DNA of 64,000 nucleotides from Dolomedes plantarius (GCA_907164885.2 OU015503.1:66192568-66256567), one strand, 5' to 3'; numbered from the stretch's first letter, positions 10,560 through 22,201 are shown. The notes: generated by a model from the letters alone, not told the origin. Translations and numbers: made by a program.

Positions 10560-10790
10560 AGCAACACAAATTAAGTACTCATTAACTCACAGTTATAAAA
10601 TTCAGAACTCATAAAATCACAGATATAAATTCGGCACTCATTAAATCACACTTTTAAAATTCAGGACTCATTAAATCACAGTTTTAAAATTTTGAACTCA
10701 TTAAATCACAGTTTTAAAATTCAGGACTCATTAAATCACAGTTTTAAAATTCGGAACTCATTAAATCACATATATTCACTAATGTACTAT
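10560..10790 (-). repeat. Tandem repeat in Pao 5' untranslated region
   Basis: About seven units of roughly 31 bp sharing ACTCATTAAATCACAG and TTTTAAAATTC, lying between the 5' LTR and the gag start. The units are most alike in 10625-10770. Such leader minisatellites occur in retroelements and may mark leader expansion; no function can be read from it. Confidence 0.85.
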
Positions 10791-10882
10791 AAAGGATTCC
10801 TACTTCTCTTTCCGGAGCATCACAATCGAAATCCTCATATAAACCGGAGGTTAACACACAAAAATATCCAAGGTTGCCTTCT

Positions 10883-10902
10883 CAGGTTCTCGACGGACCA
10901 GG
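10883..10902 (-). promoter_or_regulatory. Candidate primer-binding site
   Basis: Immediately inside the 5' LTR, reading in element orientation, CCTGGTCCGTCGAGAACC contains TGG followed by 15 nt that could pair with a tRNA 3' end terminating in CCA. The tRNA species is not identified. Confidence 0.5.
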
Positions 10903-11130
10903 TGTCTCGTCGTTAGCTCAGGACACCACACAAAGTAATCACTCATGGACTGTCTAAAGCTCAGTTTATTTCATATCTCTATAAAGACTCAGACCCATCG
11001 GTTACGCGGTCACAAGCACCGCAAAACACGTCTCTCCGATGGGGTCTCTCGATGAACTCTCGTAAACAAACACCCTTGTTTTTAAAAGGGGGCGCTGCTG
11101 CAACAGCGCTTGGGGGGTTGGTTCAGAACA
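10903..11130 (-). repeat. BEL/Pao 5' LTR
   Basis: 228 bp, TGTCTCGTCGTTAGC...GTTCAGAACA on the plus strand. It carries an extra TC near its edge compared with the other LTR and three substitutions. It should contain the element promoter; no clear TATA box can be assigned. Confidence 0.95.
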
Positions 11131-11135
11131 GGTGG

Positions 11136-12357
11136 TAAACATAAAAGAAAACAACACATTAAAAACCTGGGATTTCTGCATTAGTATATTGTACGTGAAT
11201 AAACAATTCCATATACATGTCTTTGAATTCTTTTTTGAAATTACTTCTATTAGTCTAATTTAATTACAGGTTTGTTGTGACAAATGGTTTAGTAGTTATA
11301 AAATAGTTATAATTCAAATAATAAACTCAAGTTTATTGCTACTAGACTTGAGCTTGCGAATAAAAATGGGTGGAAAAGCTATAGATGATTACTAAAAGAC
11401 TGCTTTAGCTCACTCCACTAAACACCCTAATGTTAATATAGAGTCTCACATTTCTCACTCTAATTTGTACTAACTTTTAACAATACGCAGTACTAAGCCT
11501 TCCTGCTAAGTTTTGGTTTCCACTGCATTCTTTGGCAGAAATATCCTCGTAGCAATTATGCAATAATTGTGAGCTTCGTAAACCATGTTTGATCGCCTCT
11601 TTTCCGATGTAACAAAGGAAACCTCACATTCACTTTAGGGGCCACCACTTTCTCTAACAAGTAGGCACGGTTTCGGGGTGACGTCATAATTTGACGTGGG
11701 CACGGAAATATTTGGATTTTTGACATGTCAGCACACTAATATTTAGCTCTTTTTTGACGTGCCCCGATACCGAAGAATTGATGCGGGTTCAATTTGGCGA
11801 TGATCTTAAGGCTTCTGTATGCTAACCCTATTGGATACGCTCACCTCAGAGAAAATGTGTCCAAGGACTGCCGACTTGGATTGAACGATTTTTTTAAAAA
11901 TTGTTCTCCGTAATAGAAAAAGAAATTTTACACCTAGGGGCAATTTTCGTTTTTTAAGGAAAATGCAAATAATATTTTAAAATTTAAATTATTCGGCGAA
12001 AATTCTGGTAAAGTGTGTTTTAAACATTCATCAATTCCTTTGGTGAACGCAGTTTATAAAATGAATCCTGTTGCAATGTGAAGAAAAGTTCAGGCTATCT
12101 GAAAATACTATTTTTGTTGGATTATCAGAATTTATGTAACTGTCAATAGCAGACACAATTTCTCCGTAGGTTACCATTGAGGAGAGAGAATCCGATAGAG
12201 TTAGTACACAGCAGTAAACCAAATCTGGTTGGTAAGCAGAATTTAATAATGAACGGCTTTAAGTTACAGTCTAACACCGTATTTTCCGTGTTACGACAGA
12301 ACATTGTGCAATATTCACAAAATAATTGGCACTGGCTGAATTTGGAGATAGGAAAGT
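11136..12357. other. AT-rich spacer, no gene
   Basis: No ORF above 63 codons and no recognisable domain. An inverted pair (GTTTCGGGGTGACGTCA near 11670 and TGACGTGCCCCGATACC near 11756) forms a hairpin-like block of about 105 bp. A fragment around 11500-11540 (GCATTCTTTGGCAGAAA) resembles the repeat annotated at 12358 and 14483. Confidence 0.5.
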
Positions 12358-12478
12358 GAACTTTACTAAAAATAAGTTGCTAAATTGAAAATGATAATTT
12401 TTAAAATCAGCACATAGGATTTTACTTTTGGTTGTAATTTAAAACTTTCCTTTCTGCATTCTGGCAGAAAAGAATGCA
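12358..12478 (+). repeat. Dispersed repeat, copy a
   Basis: Aligns end to end with 14483-14600: TTTACTAAAAATAAGTTGCT, GAAAATGATAAT, GATTTTACTTTT, GTTGTAATTTAAAACTT, CTGCATTCTGGCAGAAAAG. About 80-85 percent similar by eye. No coding. Confidence 0.7.
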
Positions 12479-12499
12479 AGGTATTTTTGATGAATCGCC

Positions 12500-13085
12500 A
12501 GCTGTCAAATTGACAACCGGTTGAACCTTATTTAAAACTAGAAATAATTATGTATTACCTTACATGATTATGTAATACCTTTTTTCTGTCGTTCCAACAC
12601 AGGAGAATAGAAGATTTACCCCAGAATATTCATAGGGAGAATTTTGAGCTTAGAAAGCAGACTTCGCTTGAAATTGATTAGAAGACAATAAATAATAATG
12701 TAAAATTATATGTGTTTTCTATTATCTATTCAGTTAAAGTTGCTGTTTCAGTTAAAGTCGTTTCAGCCAAAACTATCGTGTTTCTGTAACATTTAGAATT
12801 ACCCATGTAAGACTTATAACCATTGAAATACTAAAACAAAAATTATACAAGGCAAATTCTGCCAAATGTGGTGGCAAGTTGTTACGTTGTCGCCAAGATG
12901 GCGTGAAAGGGAACAGTCTCTACGAAAATGATTTAGCTTGAATGGATGATTATAATGTAGCAGCTAGGCTTAGCCTCGCTTATATCCTTTATAATATTAT
13001 TTGTTAATATTTGTGTGTTTTGTTAATATATGTATGTTATGTTAAATTACGTGTACTGTTTTTTTGAGTATATCTTCTGTAAAAA
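12500..13085. other. AT-rich spacer, no gene
   Basis: No structure beyond low-complexity AT, and a short two-fold repeat of AGTTAAAGT near 12735-12760. Confidence 0.4.
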
Positions 13086-13089
13086 TAAT

Positions 13090-14276
13090 GTGTCGTGGGG
13101 TACGACATATCAAAAGTTAGAAAAGAGCAGACAAACCAATTAAGGCGAACAAACGGGATGGAAAATGAAAGAATGAAATGGAACCAGCTTATACAAGAAA
13201 CCGGAAGAAGAATAACGAATCGAAAAGAGCAGTTAAAAGACGGAACAACGAGGGGTCTACTAAAAGGGGACAATGAATGAAAAAGATGATTGTTGACAGA
13301 GGAAACGACCCCACACATTTGGGATGTTCTGGGAAAACAAGATTCCTAGAAGTGTAGGGGAGAGTCGATGGCTGAATTATTTTAATGTGAAACATCCCTC
13401 ACTCGGAATGGTCAAGAGAGAAGATTTAGGGGGTGGAAATTAGCGAATCGAAATGGAAATGAGAGAAAGGATAGAACATGATTGACGAATGAAATGAAAG
13501 GGAGGAGCGTTAAGAAGGAGATAAAAAATAGAGAGAGTGAGAGTATTAATGAATCTAAGATTAGATTTGGCACCGATACTCAGCACACCGCTATGAAGTA
13601 GTAGCCTTATAAGAGAGAAGTTCTCAAAAGAATATATGCGAGATTGCGCCCAGACTCAGCGCATCGCTATAATCCGGAAAGTCAACGATGAGAGGAAATA
13701 GGTGAGCTCCCGAGCCTAAAAGATTGCCTGACCTCTGCAAGCCGATGATGAGAAGGAGATAGATGACATCGGAGTCGAAAAAGATTCCCCGACATCTGCA
13801 AGCCAGCGACGATAATTGACCGGAGGAAAACCTGTCCTGTCTTCACAGCCCGCTAATCGCCGGACTTCGTCCCACGCCGTCCAGCGAAATTTGATGAATG
13901 CATCACCGGAGAGAATTGCATCCGAAAAAGATACCCCAACCGATGCTAGATGACATGCCGGCAAGTGTTCCCTCTGCAGTCTACAAAAATGGAGGTAACC
14001 TTTAACTACCTATTGCCAAAGAGTCAATAAATCCCCGAGTCATATAATATAGGCTAAAATTAAAAAATAATAAATTGTGTACTGAGAATGAAATGAACTT
14101 AAATGAGTGAAATAGTAAAATTGAATAATCCCTTGATATAATGAGTGTTTCTTTATGTTAATAAATATCAGTAATATAATTGAATGTGTGATCATATATG
14201 TATTTATGTAAAGAAATCACTGTATTATTTAGAATTCAGAGTAATGGTATCATTGCTTACCACTATACTAAATCCC
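13090..14276 (+). mobile_element. Possible solo LTR or LTR-retroelement fragment
   Basis: Sequence character changes abruptly: purine-rich 13100-13560, then a GC-richer block (13570-13990) with repeated CAGCGCATCGCTAT / CAGCACACCGCTAT phrases, then several AATAAA signals after 14020. It opens TGTCGTGGGGTACGACA. This is what a long gypsy-type LTR often looks like, but no clear CA end, target duplication or second LTR is seen, and the right edge near a C10 tract (14273) is arbitrary. Confidence 0.35.
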
Positions 14277-14482
14277 CCCCCCCCAACTAAAAACCTATGA
14301 CATAATGTTCAGCTTGGATAACGACACTTCGAGTATTCTAAGGGCGACCATTAGCTTTTAAACACAGGCCTCGACGGTAAATTCCACTGATTCGGATAGA
14401 AGTTTTAGTCCACAATTAAATTTTTATCCTGAACGATATAGTCCTCAAACTAAATATTTGTTGTTGTGTTGTTTCTAATACT

Positions 14483-14600
14483 ACTTCACTAAAAACAAGT
14501 TGCTACACAGAAAATGATAATATTTTAAATTAGCACGCAAGATTTTACTTTTCGTTGTAATTTAAAACTTACCTTCCTGCATTCTGACAGAAAAGAATGC
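14483..14600 (+). repeat. Dispersed repeat, copy b
   Basis: Partner of 12358-12478 (see there). It ends where the SINE at about 14606 begins. Confidence 0.7.
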
Positions 14601-14605
14601 TCTGG

Positions 14606-14945
14606 TTGGAAGTCCCAGACTAGGTCCACATAGGCTTCAGGCTGAAGTGTTGGTCTCCGGTTTTACATAGCACCATCCTAGCACAGATGGTGCATCTAGC
14701 TAACATGGTCGGCTAGCATGGTCGGCTTAGCATCTAGCTAAGATGGTGTCCGACCATCTTAGCTAGTTGCCACCTCAATTTTGACCGAGCAGCCCCAAGG
14801 GCGATATCTGGGGGGATCAAACCCTCTCACACCTCACTGAGGGGCCTAAACACGGATGTGTTTAATGGCGCATATCGGGAAATGATCCTAGCAACCCCAG
14901 CACCGAAAGCCAGCGCGGCAACACAAGACTACCTCGAGCCCAACT
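14606..14945 (-). mobile_element. tRNA-derived SINE, copy 1
   Basis: Shares with 29953-30304 and 54685-54955 the order CCAGACNAGGTCCA, CCGGTTTTA, CAATTTTGACCGAGCA, GGCGATATCTGGGGG, ATGTGTTTAATGG and AGCACCGAAAGCC. In copies 2 and 3 the minus-strand head has pol III A- and B-box-like motifs; here both are degenerate. An inserted block of short repeats (GCTAGCATGGTCGGC type, 14695-14765) distinguishes this copy. Confidence 0.65.
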
Positions 14946-14955
14946 AAGCATTTAA

Positions 14956-14994
14956 CCTTTAGCTTACGGGGCCCGTAAGCTAGAGGCTTTATAT

Positions 14995-15027
<33 letters not shown>

Positions 15028-15083
15028 TCACTCTTGTACCCGTAATCTTGGGATATATGCTATCCCAACCCGTAAGGAAAAGG
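14956..15083. mobile_element. TTAA-flanked MITE, copy 1
   Basis: 128 bp with ends CCTTTAGCTTACGGG and CCCGTAAGGAAAAGG (inverted, two mismatches), flanked by TTAA at 14952-14955 and 15084-15087. A TA microsatellite fills the middle and a hairpin (GGGATATATGCTATCCC) lies near the right end. TTAA targets suggest a piggyBac- or Kolobok-mobilised family. A larger relative lies at 38862-40463. Confidence 0.75.
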
Positions 15084-15087
15084 TTAA

Positions 15088-15839
15088 AATATATAATCCG
15101 GTTTTGTTACATGGACACATTAAACTATTAATCAAAGAAAAAGTCATCTAGTTTTCAAAATACATTATATATATTTTTTGACTGAAAAATTCTTACGTAT
15201 TAAAAATGTGACAAGAGTTTTCCTATCTATATATTCCTATTTTCTACTAAATAAGGCACCTAATAATATTTACAATCACTTACAGAAAATGCGCCTTTTG
15301 AAACGTAGTTATAAAGAAGGGAATATGGTAAATATTCAAGCTTTAACACACTTCTGGAAAACAGAAATGAAACTTTCCATGGGAATAAAAGTATTAAAGA
15401 AATAAGTAAACAACGTGAATACTTTAAAATCAGGAATCATTTATCATCCTTTGTGTCAACAATGCGTTGTCGAAAACCTTCTTTTTCACTGCTGCCAGAA
15501 AAAATAAAATAAAAGTTTGCACATTTTGACGGCAAGAAAAAAAAAAAAATCTAAATGAAATTCTAGCAGTTTTAAAAATAGAAAAAGATAAATTTTCGAC
15601 AGCGAATAAGCGTTATTAATCGTATTACAATCTTTATTGCATTCTATATGATTAAGCTTAGTAGCATTCAGAAAGGAATTTTTCGGTTGCATGTGATTTA
15701 CTAGATCACCTAAAGATGTTTCGGAGATGAAAGTATATCACATTTAGCGGTGAAAGGAATTTTTGTAACATTAAGAATTGCTTACCAAAGGCTGTATATC
15801 AACGACCAAAACACGATATATTTTTCTGATTCTGATTAA

Positions 15840-15840
<1 letters not shown>
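15088..15840. other. AT-rich spacer with an old dispersed repeat
   Basis: The part 15300-15560 belongs to the degenerate family also seen at 29290-29540, 32500-32720, 38420-38715 and 45595-45895 (shared core TCATTTATCATC followed by a TGTTG/TTCGTC-type stretch and GAAACTTTC upstream). ORFs of 68-75 codons here show no domain. Confidence 0.45.
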
Positions 15841-15841
<1 letters not shown>

Positions 15842-15905
<64 letters not shown>

Positions 15906-15978
15906 CATCTTCGTTTAATCGGACCAGCTGGTTATTAAAATGGTCGCGTCCCGATGTGGTCCGATTAATCGGAATCGA

Positions 15979-16035
<57 letters not shown>

Positions 16036-16048
16036 GTATATATATATA
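15842..16048. repeat. TA microsatellites around a small hairpin
   Basis: TA arrays at 15842-15901 and 15981-16047 enclose an 80-bp block in which TAATCGGACCA and its exact inverse TGGTCCGATTA face each other (about 15916-15971). The block ends GATTCCGATTAATCGG-type sequence resembling pogo/Tigger-like ends. Probably a tiny foldback element inside the array. Confidence 0.6.
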
Positions 16049-17321
16049 CAAGTGGTTATCAAAATAATGGAAACACAAAGAAATATCATGAAAACCTTTA
16101 TTAATACCGGGCAGGATCACCTTTGACATGTAACACCACCTGATTCACCTTGGAATTGGATTATACAAGTAATGAATAGTGGTTACGAATTTATTATACC
16201 ATTTCTTCAGGGTAAAGTCATGAAAATTCTTGTAGAGATGCTGTGGTGGATTTCGATATCTGTCTCTATCCGCTTATACAGATCTCAGTGGTTGGATGAC
16301 ATATAGTCGGGGGGATTGTACAGGGCAAGATTAGATATTTGACTTTTTTTTCATGCTCTTCAAACCAATACTTGATAGATTTAGCCGTATGTATAGGGGG
16401 ATTATCCTCCTGGAGAACGCCATCGCCTGTAAGAAACAATGTTTGCACCATAGGATGGACTAGTGAGGTAAAACTTTCAAATAGTCCTTCTCATTGAGTC
16501 TTTCATATTCAATCTCCCTTTTAAGGTTACAATAGAGCCTGAAGAAAACCATGAGATGCCATTCAAAACCCCGATAGATCTACCTCCATGACTGACAGTT
16601 GAGATGAGACAGCCAGAATCTTATGCTTGCGTAGGTGTTCTCCAGACATACGCACGTCCTGTTGCGAGGAACAATGTGAACAATGATTAAATGCTGTTTT
16701 TCGACTTATTACTGGACCAGGATTTGCGCTCGTGGCGCCATTGTGGACGATATTTTGTATTGGCGTCTATTACAAGTGGCTTTGGAATAGCTACTCTACC
16801 GTAAATGCTTTGTTTCTGAAGTTCCCTTCTACTTCTAATGGTTGATACCGGAACATACAGATGCAGATAGATCGCTTAGGTCATGTTGGTTACGGATGTA
16901 TTCTTTCTTCATGTCACAATCCGCTTCAATACCTCGTCCGCCTCTTTCACTCAGCTCTCCCTTTCGTCCACTATTCTGTTTGGCAAAGGATGTTTTTCTG
17001 CGCACTCTGTATGCTATCACGAATTTCGATACCATAGCTCGAAAAACACCCATTAGCCTGGGGGTTTGCAGTAACAGATACTCCAATTTAAACGCGCTCC
17101 AACAATTTGCCCTTATCGCAATGTCTGACATTTTAGTCAGTTCACCCCTAAAGCACAATGCCCTTTGATTCATTACTGCTACCTGATAGTAGAATAATGC
17201 ATATACTACTATATTATATAAAAAAATACCGGTGGCCTGACTTGTTTTTTAAGTAATACGAAGCATATTCATAAACATCTCTAGTATTGATAGGTGTTTC
17301 CATTATTTTGATAACCAACTG
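16049..17321 (-). mobile_element. Tc1-like DNA transposon, inactive
   Basis: 1273 bp with inverted ends of 28 bp (CAAGTGGTTATC / GATAACCAACTG, two mismatches, then AAAATAATGGAAACAC shared), flanked by TA at 16047-16048 and 17322-17323. The transposase, on the minus strand, survives as two disconnected pieces. Confidence 0.92.
16266..17173 (-). pseudogene. Tc1-family transposase remnant
   Basis: The upstream piece (16835-17173, 112 codons) begins MNQRAL and ends near the missing helix-turn-helix to catalytic linker. Its RVRRKTSF and GRKGELSERGGRG region fits the basic linker of Tc1 DNA-binding domains. The downstream piece (16266-16451) has GVLQEDNPPIHTAKSIKYWF, the second-Asp block of the DDE catalytic core, but after it the conserved SPDLNPIE box is replaced by unrelated residues. 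The first catalytic block (TDE) lies in the broken stretch between. Multiple frameshifts; not functional. Confidence 0.85.
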
Positions 17322-17327
17322 TATATA

Positions 17328-18168
17328 CAGGGTGTCCATAATTAAACTTCCCTACTTTAAAGTTGTCTACAGTCGAAACTATTGTTCAGAAAGTTATGAA
17401 ATTTTGTGTAGGACATATTGAAGGGATGGGATTTGAGCGAATAAAATAATTAGTTCAAAATTTCACCATTAGAGGGCTTTTTTTGATGAATTACACATTT
17501 ACGACTGGTTCTTTACTTAAGATTTCACCATCTTTTTATCCATAGGTCACCCTAACACTATAACTCATACTCATTAAATTTTACAATCTTTAAAGTGATT
17601 GCATAGTCGATTGGAAACTTGTTCGATAACTAATTTTCCGACAAAAGATTTGAAGGAACGAAGGCCTTCATGTTAAGAACGTTCTCATAAACCACTTTAC
17701 AGAAGAACGTGTCATGAGTCGCCACTTTCCTAATGTGTGGCCTCCCCGATCCCCAGACCTCAACCCATGCGACTTTTGGCTTTGGGGGCATGTGAAACAT
17801 ATAGTCAGTCTTGATAAACCAAGAACTATACCTGATCTGAAAGGCAGCATTTCACGACATGTTCTCAGCATTTCCCCGGACACACTGTAGAACTTGCTAT
17901 CTTACGATTTCAAATGGTAGCTGAATATGATGGCCATAATGTTGAACATGTCTTGTTGTAATAAATTATTTAACTATAGTAAATGTTGGCTAAATGTGTA
18001 ATTCATCAAAAACGCCCTCTGGTGGTGAAATTTTGTACAAATTTTTTTATTCGCTCAAACAAATTCCCATTCCTTCAATATACCCTCTACAAAATTTCAT
18101 AACTTTCTGAACAACAGTTTCGACTGTAGATAACTTTAAAGTAGGAAAGTTTAATTATGGACACCCTG
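17328..18168 (+). mobile_element. Mariner element, internally deleted
   Basis: 841 bp. Starts CAGGGTGTCCATAATTAAA, ends TTTAATTATGGACACCCTG, flanked by TA (17326-17327, 18169-18170). The inverted repeats extend about 150 bp inward (AGTTATGAAATTTTGT, AGAGGGC). It starts only 6 bp after the Tc1 element ends. The interior keeps only the C-terminal end of transposase. Confidence 0.92.
17669..17890 (+). pseudogene. Mariner transposase C-terminal fragment
   Basis: 74 codons open to TAG at 17888-17890. It carries WPPRSPDLNPCDFWLWG, where the Asp of SPDLNPCD is the third catalytic residue region of mariner DDD transposases, followed by a helical tail (ISRHVLSISPDTL). The N-terminal DNA-binding domain and the first two catalytic blocks are deleted. 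Confidence 0.9.
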
Positions 18169-18216
18169 TATATGTCACCTGTATACGTAGCTGGATATTT
18201 ATAAAAAATAAAATTC

Positions 18217-18328
18217 AGGTAGTCTCTTCTAACGAAACTACCGCGGGTTATTAATGTAGGATTACTTATCGTTGCTTACTTCTTTTGCATGTATATACAC
18301 ATGTATGTGTTATGTATATATGTATCTA
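18217..18328 (+). repeat. R1 repeat, 5' half
   Basis: Begins AAAATTCAGGTAGTCTCTTC, runs through GGATTACTTATCGTTGCTTA to a TATG/CTAT microsatellite, and is cut at A18328 by a Helitron. Its matching 3' half is probably 25252-25432. Confidence 0.8.
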
Positions 18329-20053
18329 CTAGCTTTATATACCCGGCGTTGCACGGGTGAACCCTTAATAAAGCTTACTTGTATGATATGTATATTTGTA
18401 TTTTATGGCAATCTATACCCCTCTCCACTGGTCATCATCCCATCAGCATATTATAATCCCCCCCCCCCCCCATGCTAATGTCAGCATTAAAATGTTTCTT
18501 TCAATTTCGATAACCCACTGGATCCCGGCCCTTCGAGGAGTTTGAGGGCTTCCCCGTAAACCCTTATGAAAATCGCCGGTTTCATAAACAAAGAATTACC
18601 TGACGTTGCCCAGGATAATAAAAATGAATGGAGTTAACCTGAGCTCTAGATGTATACGTACTAACAACCGAAATATATACAATTCACACACACACCTTTC
18701 CACACTTCATTTAATTAAGGTTGATCTCTCTCTTTTCTCCTACCACCAATTTGGTGTTCAAAATGGTGATATATAGGAAATATAAATTATTGGATTGTTT
18801 CTAGCAATTTTTTCAAAATCTAAAGCGAATGTCGAAAAATCGTAACATTGGTCGTGTTTGTTACATTTAATCGTGTTTCTTACATTTTAAATCAAGAATC
18901 TTATGGATATCTGTTTCCTTCTTTGAGATATGACGGAATATGTAAAAACCGCGTAAAAACACGTTTAGCCCCCCCTAACCCCCTTGGGGGCCGAATTTTG
19001 AAATATCCTTAAATTGGTTTTTAGGTATTCGTATTCCTTACATTTTAAAGCAAGAATCTTATGGATATCTGTTTCTTTCTTTGATATATGAAGGAATACG
19101 TGAAGAACACGTTAAGCCCCCCTCACCGTCCCCTGGGGCCAAATTTTTAAAAAACCTGAAACTGAATTTAAGGTATTCGTGTTCCTTACATTTTAAAGTA
19201 AGAATCTTATGGACATCAATTTCCTTCTTTGAAATACGAAAGAATATGTAAAAAACACGTTTTGCCCTCCCCCCCCCTTGGGGGGCGATTTTTGAAAAAT
19301 CGCTTCTTAAATGACGCCTTCAGCACAAAAGTAATAAGCTCATAAAATTTGATATCTGTATCTCCAATAGTTTTTGCTGGGTGTTGATTCCTTTATATAT
19401 ATAGATAAAACACGTAAGAACACGTTTAGCCCCCCCCCTCTCCCCCTTGGGAGACGAATTTTAAAAAATCCTGAAATTGGTTTTTAGGTATTTATGTTTC
19501 TTACATTTTAAAGCAAGAATCTTATGCATATCAATTTTCTTCTTTGAGATATGAGGGAATATGGGAAAATACGTTTTGCCCCTCCCCCCCCATGGGGGCC
19601 GAATTTCGAAAAATCCTGAAATTGGTTTTTAGGTATTTTTGTTCCTTACATTTTAAAGCAAGAATCTTATGGATATCTGTTTTCGTCTTCCAGATATGAA
19701 GGAAAATGTGATAAAACACCTAAAAACACGTTTTTCCCCCCTCCCCCCCTTGGGGGCTGAATTTTGAAAAATCCTGAAATTGGTTTTTAGGTATTCATGT
19801 TACTTACATTTTAAAGCAAGAATGTTATGGATATCAATATCCTTCTTTGAGATATGAAGGAATATGTAAAAAACACGTTTTGCCCCCCTTACCCCCTTGG
19901 GGGGCGAATTTTGAAAAATCGCTTCTTAAATGACGCCTTCAGCACAAATTAATAAGCTCCTAAAATTTGATATCTGTATCTCCAATAGTTTTCGCTGGGC
20001 GTTGATACGTGTATGTATATATAAGTCAGGACTTCTTCCTTTATAGATATAGA
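18329..20053 (-). mobile_element. Non-autonomous Helitron, family Hel-2, copy 1
   Basis: Minus-strand 3' end: ACCCGTGCAACGCCGGGT hairpin, short spacer, CTAG (plus strand starts CTAG at 18329 after A). The 5' end in minus orientation is TCTATATCTATAAAGG (plus end 20053). The interior is a minisatellite of about six units of roughly 150 bp (ACATTTTAAAGCAAGAATCT, GAGATATGAAGGAATA, AACACGTT, then a C-rich/TTGGGGG segment, AATCCTGAAATTGG). It also repeats the 5' tip region (AATCGCTTCTTAAATGACGC to TTTATATATATAGAT) internally at 19300-19405. No coding. Confidence 0.75.
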
Positions 20054-22114
20054 CTAGCTTTATATACCCGGCGTTGCACGGGTGAACCCTTAATAAAGCT
20101 TACTTGTATGATATGTATATTTGTATTTTATGGCAATCTATACCCCTCTCCACTGGTCATCATCCCATCAGCATATTATAATAACCCCCCCCCCCCCCCA
20201 TGCTAAGGTCAGCATTAAAATGTTTCTTTCAATTTTGATAACCCACTGGATCCCGGCCCTTCGAGGAGTTTGAGGGCTTCCCCGTAAACTCTTGTGAAAA
20301 TCGCTGGTTTCATAAACAAAGAATTACCTGACGTTGCCCAGGATAATAAAAATGAATGGAGTTAACCTGAGCTCTAGATGTATACGTACTAACAACCGAA
20401 ATATATACAATTCTCACACACACACACACCTTTCCACACTTCATTTAATTAAGGTTGATCTCTCTCTTTTCTCCTACCACCAATTTGGTGTTCAAAATGG
20501 TGATATATAGGAAATATAAATTATTGGATTGTTTCTAGCAATTTTTTCAAAATCTAAAGCGAATGTCGAAAAATCGTGACATTGATCGTGTTTGTTACAT
20601 TTAATCGTGACGTTGATCGTGTTTGTTACATTTAATCGTGTTTCTTACATTTTAAATCAAGAATCTTATGGATATCTGTTTCCTTCTTTGAGATATGACG
20701 GAATATTTAAAAAACACGTTTAGCCCCCCCCTAACCCCCTTGGGGGCCGAATTTTGAAAAATCCTTAAATTGGTTTTTAGGTATTCATATTCCTTACATT
20801 TTAAAGCAAGAATCTTATGGATATCTGTTTCTTTCTTTGACATATGAGGTAATATGTAAAAAATACGTTTTGCCCCCTCCCCCCCCCAATGGGGCCGAAT
20901 TTTTAAACTCCTGAAATTAGATTTAAGGTATTCGTGTTCCTTACATTTTAAAGCAAGAATCTTATGGATATCTGTTTCTTTCTTTGAGATATGAAGGAAT
21001 ACGTGAAAAACACGTTAAGCCCCCCTCCCCGTACCCTGGGGCCAAATTTTAAAAATCCTGAAATTAGATTTAAGGTATTCGTGTTCCTTACATTTTAAAG
21101 CAAGAATCTTATGGATATCTGTTTCTTTCTTTCAGATATGAAGGAATACGTGAAAAACACGTTAAGCCCCCCTCCCCGTTCCTGGGGCCAAATTTTAAAA
21201 AATCGTGAAATTGGATTTAAGGTATTCGTGTTCCTTACATTTTAAAGTAAGAATCTTATGGACATCAATTTCCTTCTTTGAGATACGAAAGAATATGTAA
21301 AAAACACGTTTTGCCCCCCTCCCCCCCTTGGGGGTCGATTTTTGAAAAATCGCTTCTTAAATGACGCCTTCAGCACAAAAGTAATAAGCTCTTAAAATTT
21401 GATATCTGTATCTCCAATAGTTTTTGCTGGGTGTTGATTCCTTTACATATATAGATAAAACACGTAAGAACACGTTTAGCCCCCCTCTCCCCCTTGGGAG
21501 ACGAATTTTTAAAAATCCTGAAATTGGTTTTTAGGTATTCATGTTTTTTACATTTTAAAGCAAGAATCTTATGGATATCGATTTTCTTCTTTGAGATATA
21601 AAGGAATATGTAAAAAACACGTTTTGCCCCCTCCCCCCCTTTGGGGGCGATTTTTGAAAAATCGCTTCTTAAATGACGCCTTCAGCACAAAAGTAATAAG
21701 CTCATAAAATTTGATATCTGTATCTCCAATAGTTTTTGCTGGGTGTTGATTCCTTTATATATATAGATAAAACACGTAAGAACACGTTTAGCCCCCCTCT
21801 CCCCCTTGGGAGACGAATTTTGAAAAATCCTGAAATTAGTTTTTAGGTATTCATGTTTCTTACATTTTAAAGCAAGAATCTTATGGATATCGATTTTCTT
21901 CTTTGAGATATAAAGGAATATGTAAAAAACACGTTTTGCCCCCCTCCCCCCCTTGGGGGGCGATTTTTGAAAAATCGCTTCTTAAATGACGCCTTCAGTA
22001 CAAAAATAATAAGCTCCTAAAATTTGATATCTGTATCTCCAATAGTTTTTGCTGGGCGTTGATACGTGTATGTATATATATATAAGTCAGGACTTCTTCC
22101 TTTATAGATATAGA
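20054..22114 (-). mobile_element. Non-autonomous Helitron, family Hel-2, copy 2
   Basis: Begins CTAG directly at the end of copy 1 and ends TATAGATATAGA before T22115, so the two lie head to tail in one A/T target. First and last few hundred bases match copy 1 almost exactly, including the C-tract near 20186 (18459 in copy 1). It holds about seven minisatellite units and extra internal copies of the 5' tip at 21347-21455, 21660-21770 and 21975-22114. Confidence 0.75.
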
Positions 22115-22121
22115 TATATAT

Positions 22122-22122
<1 letters not shown>

Positions 22123-22199
<77 letters not shown>
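22123..22199. repeat. CA and TA microsatellite
   Basis: CA array 22123-22152 followed by a TA array to 22199, joining Hel-2 copy 2 to the next mariner-derived element. Confidence 0.9.

Positions 22200-22201
<2 letters not shown>

Larger units (their letters stand above)
5630..11135 (-). mobile_element. BEL/Pao LTR retrotransposon, internally deleted
   Basis: A complete LTR-to-LTR insertion in minus orientation: target duplication GGTGG at 5630-5634 and 11131-11135, 3' LTR 5635-5860, 5' LTR 10903-11130, and gag-pol between. The 5-bp duplication, CCHC gag, one-frame gag-protease-RT-RNase H order and DUF5641-type tail are standard for BEL/Pao. The integrase core and zinc region are missing. The element is 5.5 kb including target sites, shorter than intact Pao elements (commonly 6-7 kb or more). 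Three substitutions and one 2-nt indel separate the LTRs, so insertion is fairly recent. Confidence 0.95.

Noticed and set aside
13037..13395. Overlapping ORFs on both strands (61-93 codons)
   Set aside because: Purine-rich stretch lacking stops; neither strand shows a domain.
18880..21990. CRISPR-like array of regular repeats
   Set aside because: Units are about 150 bp with no short palindromic repeat plus unique spacer pattern; a eukaryotic minisatellite inside Helitrons.
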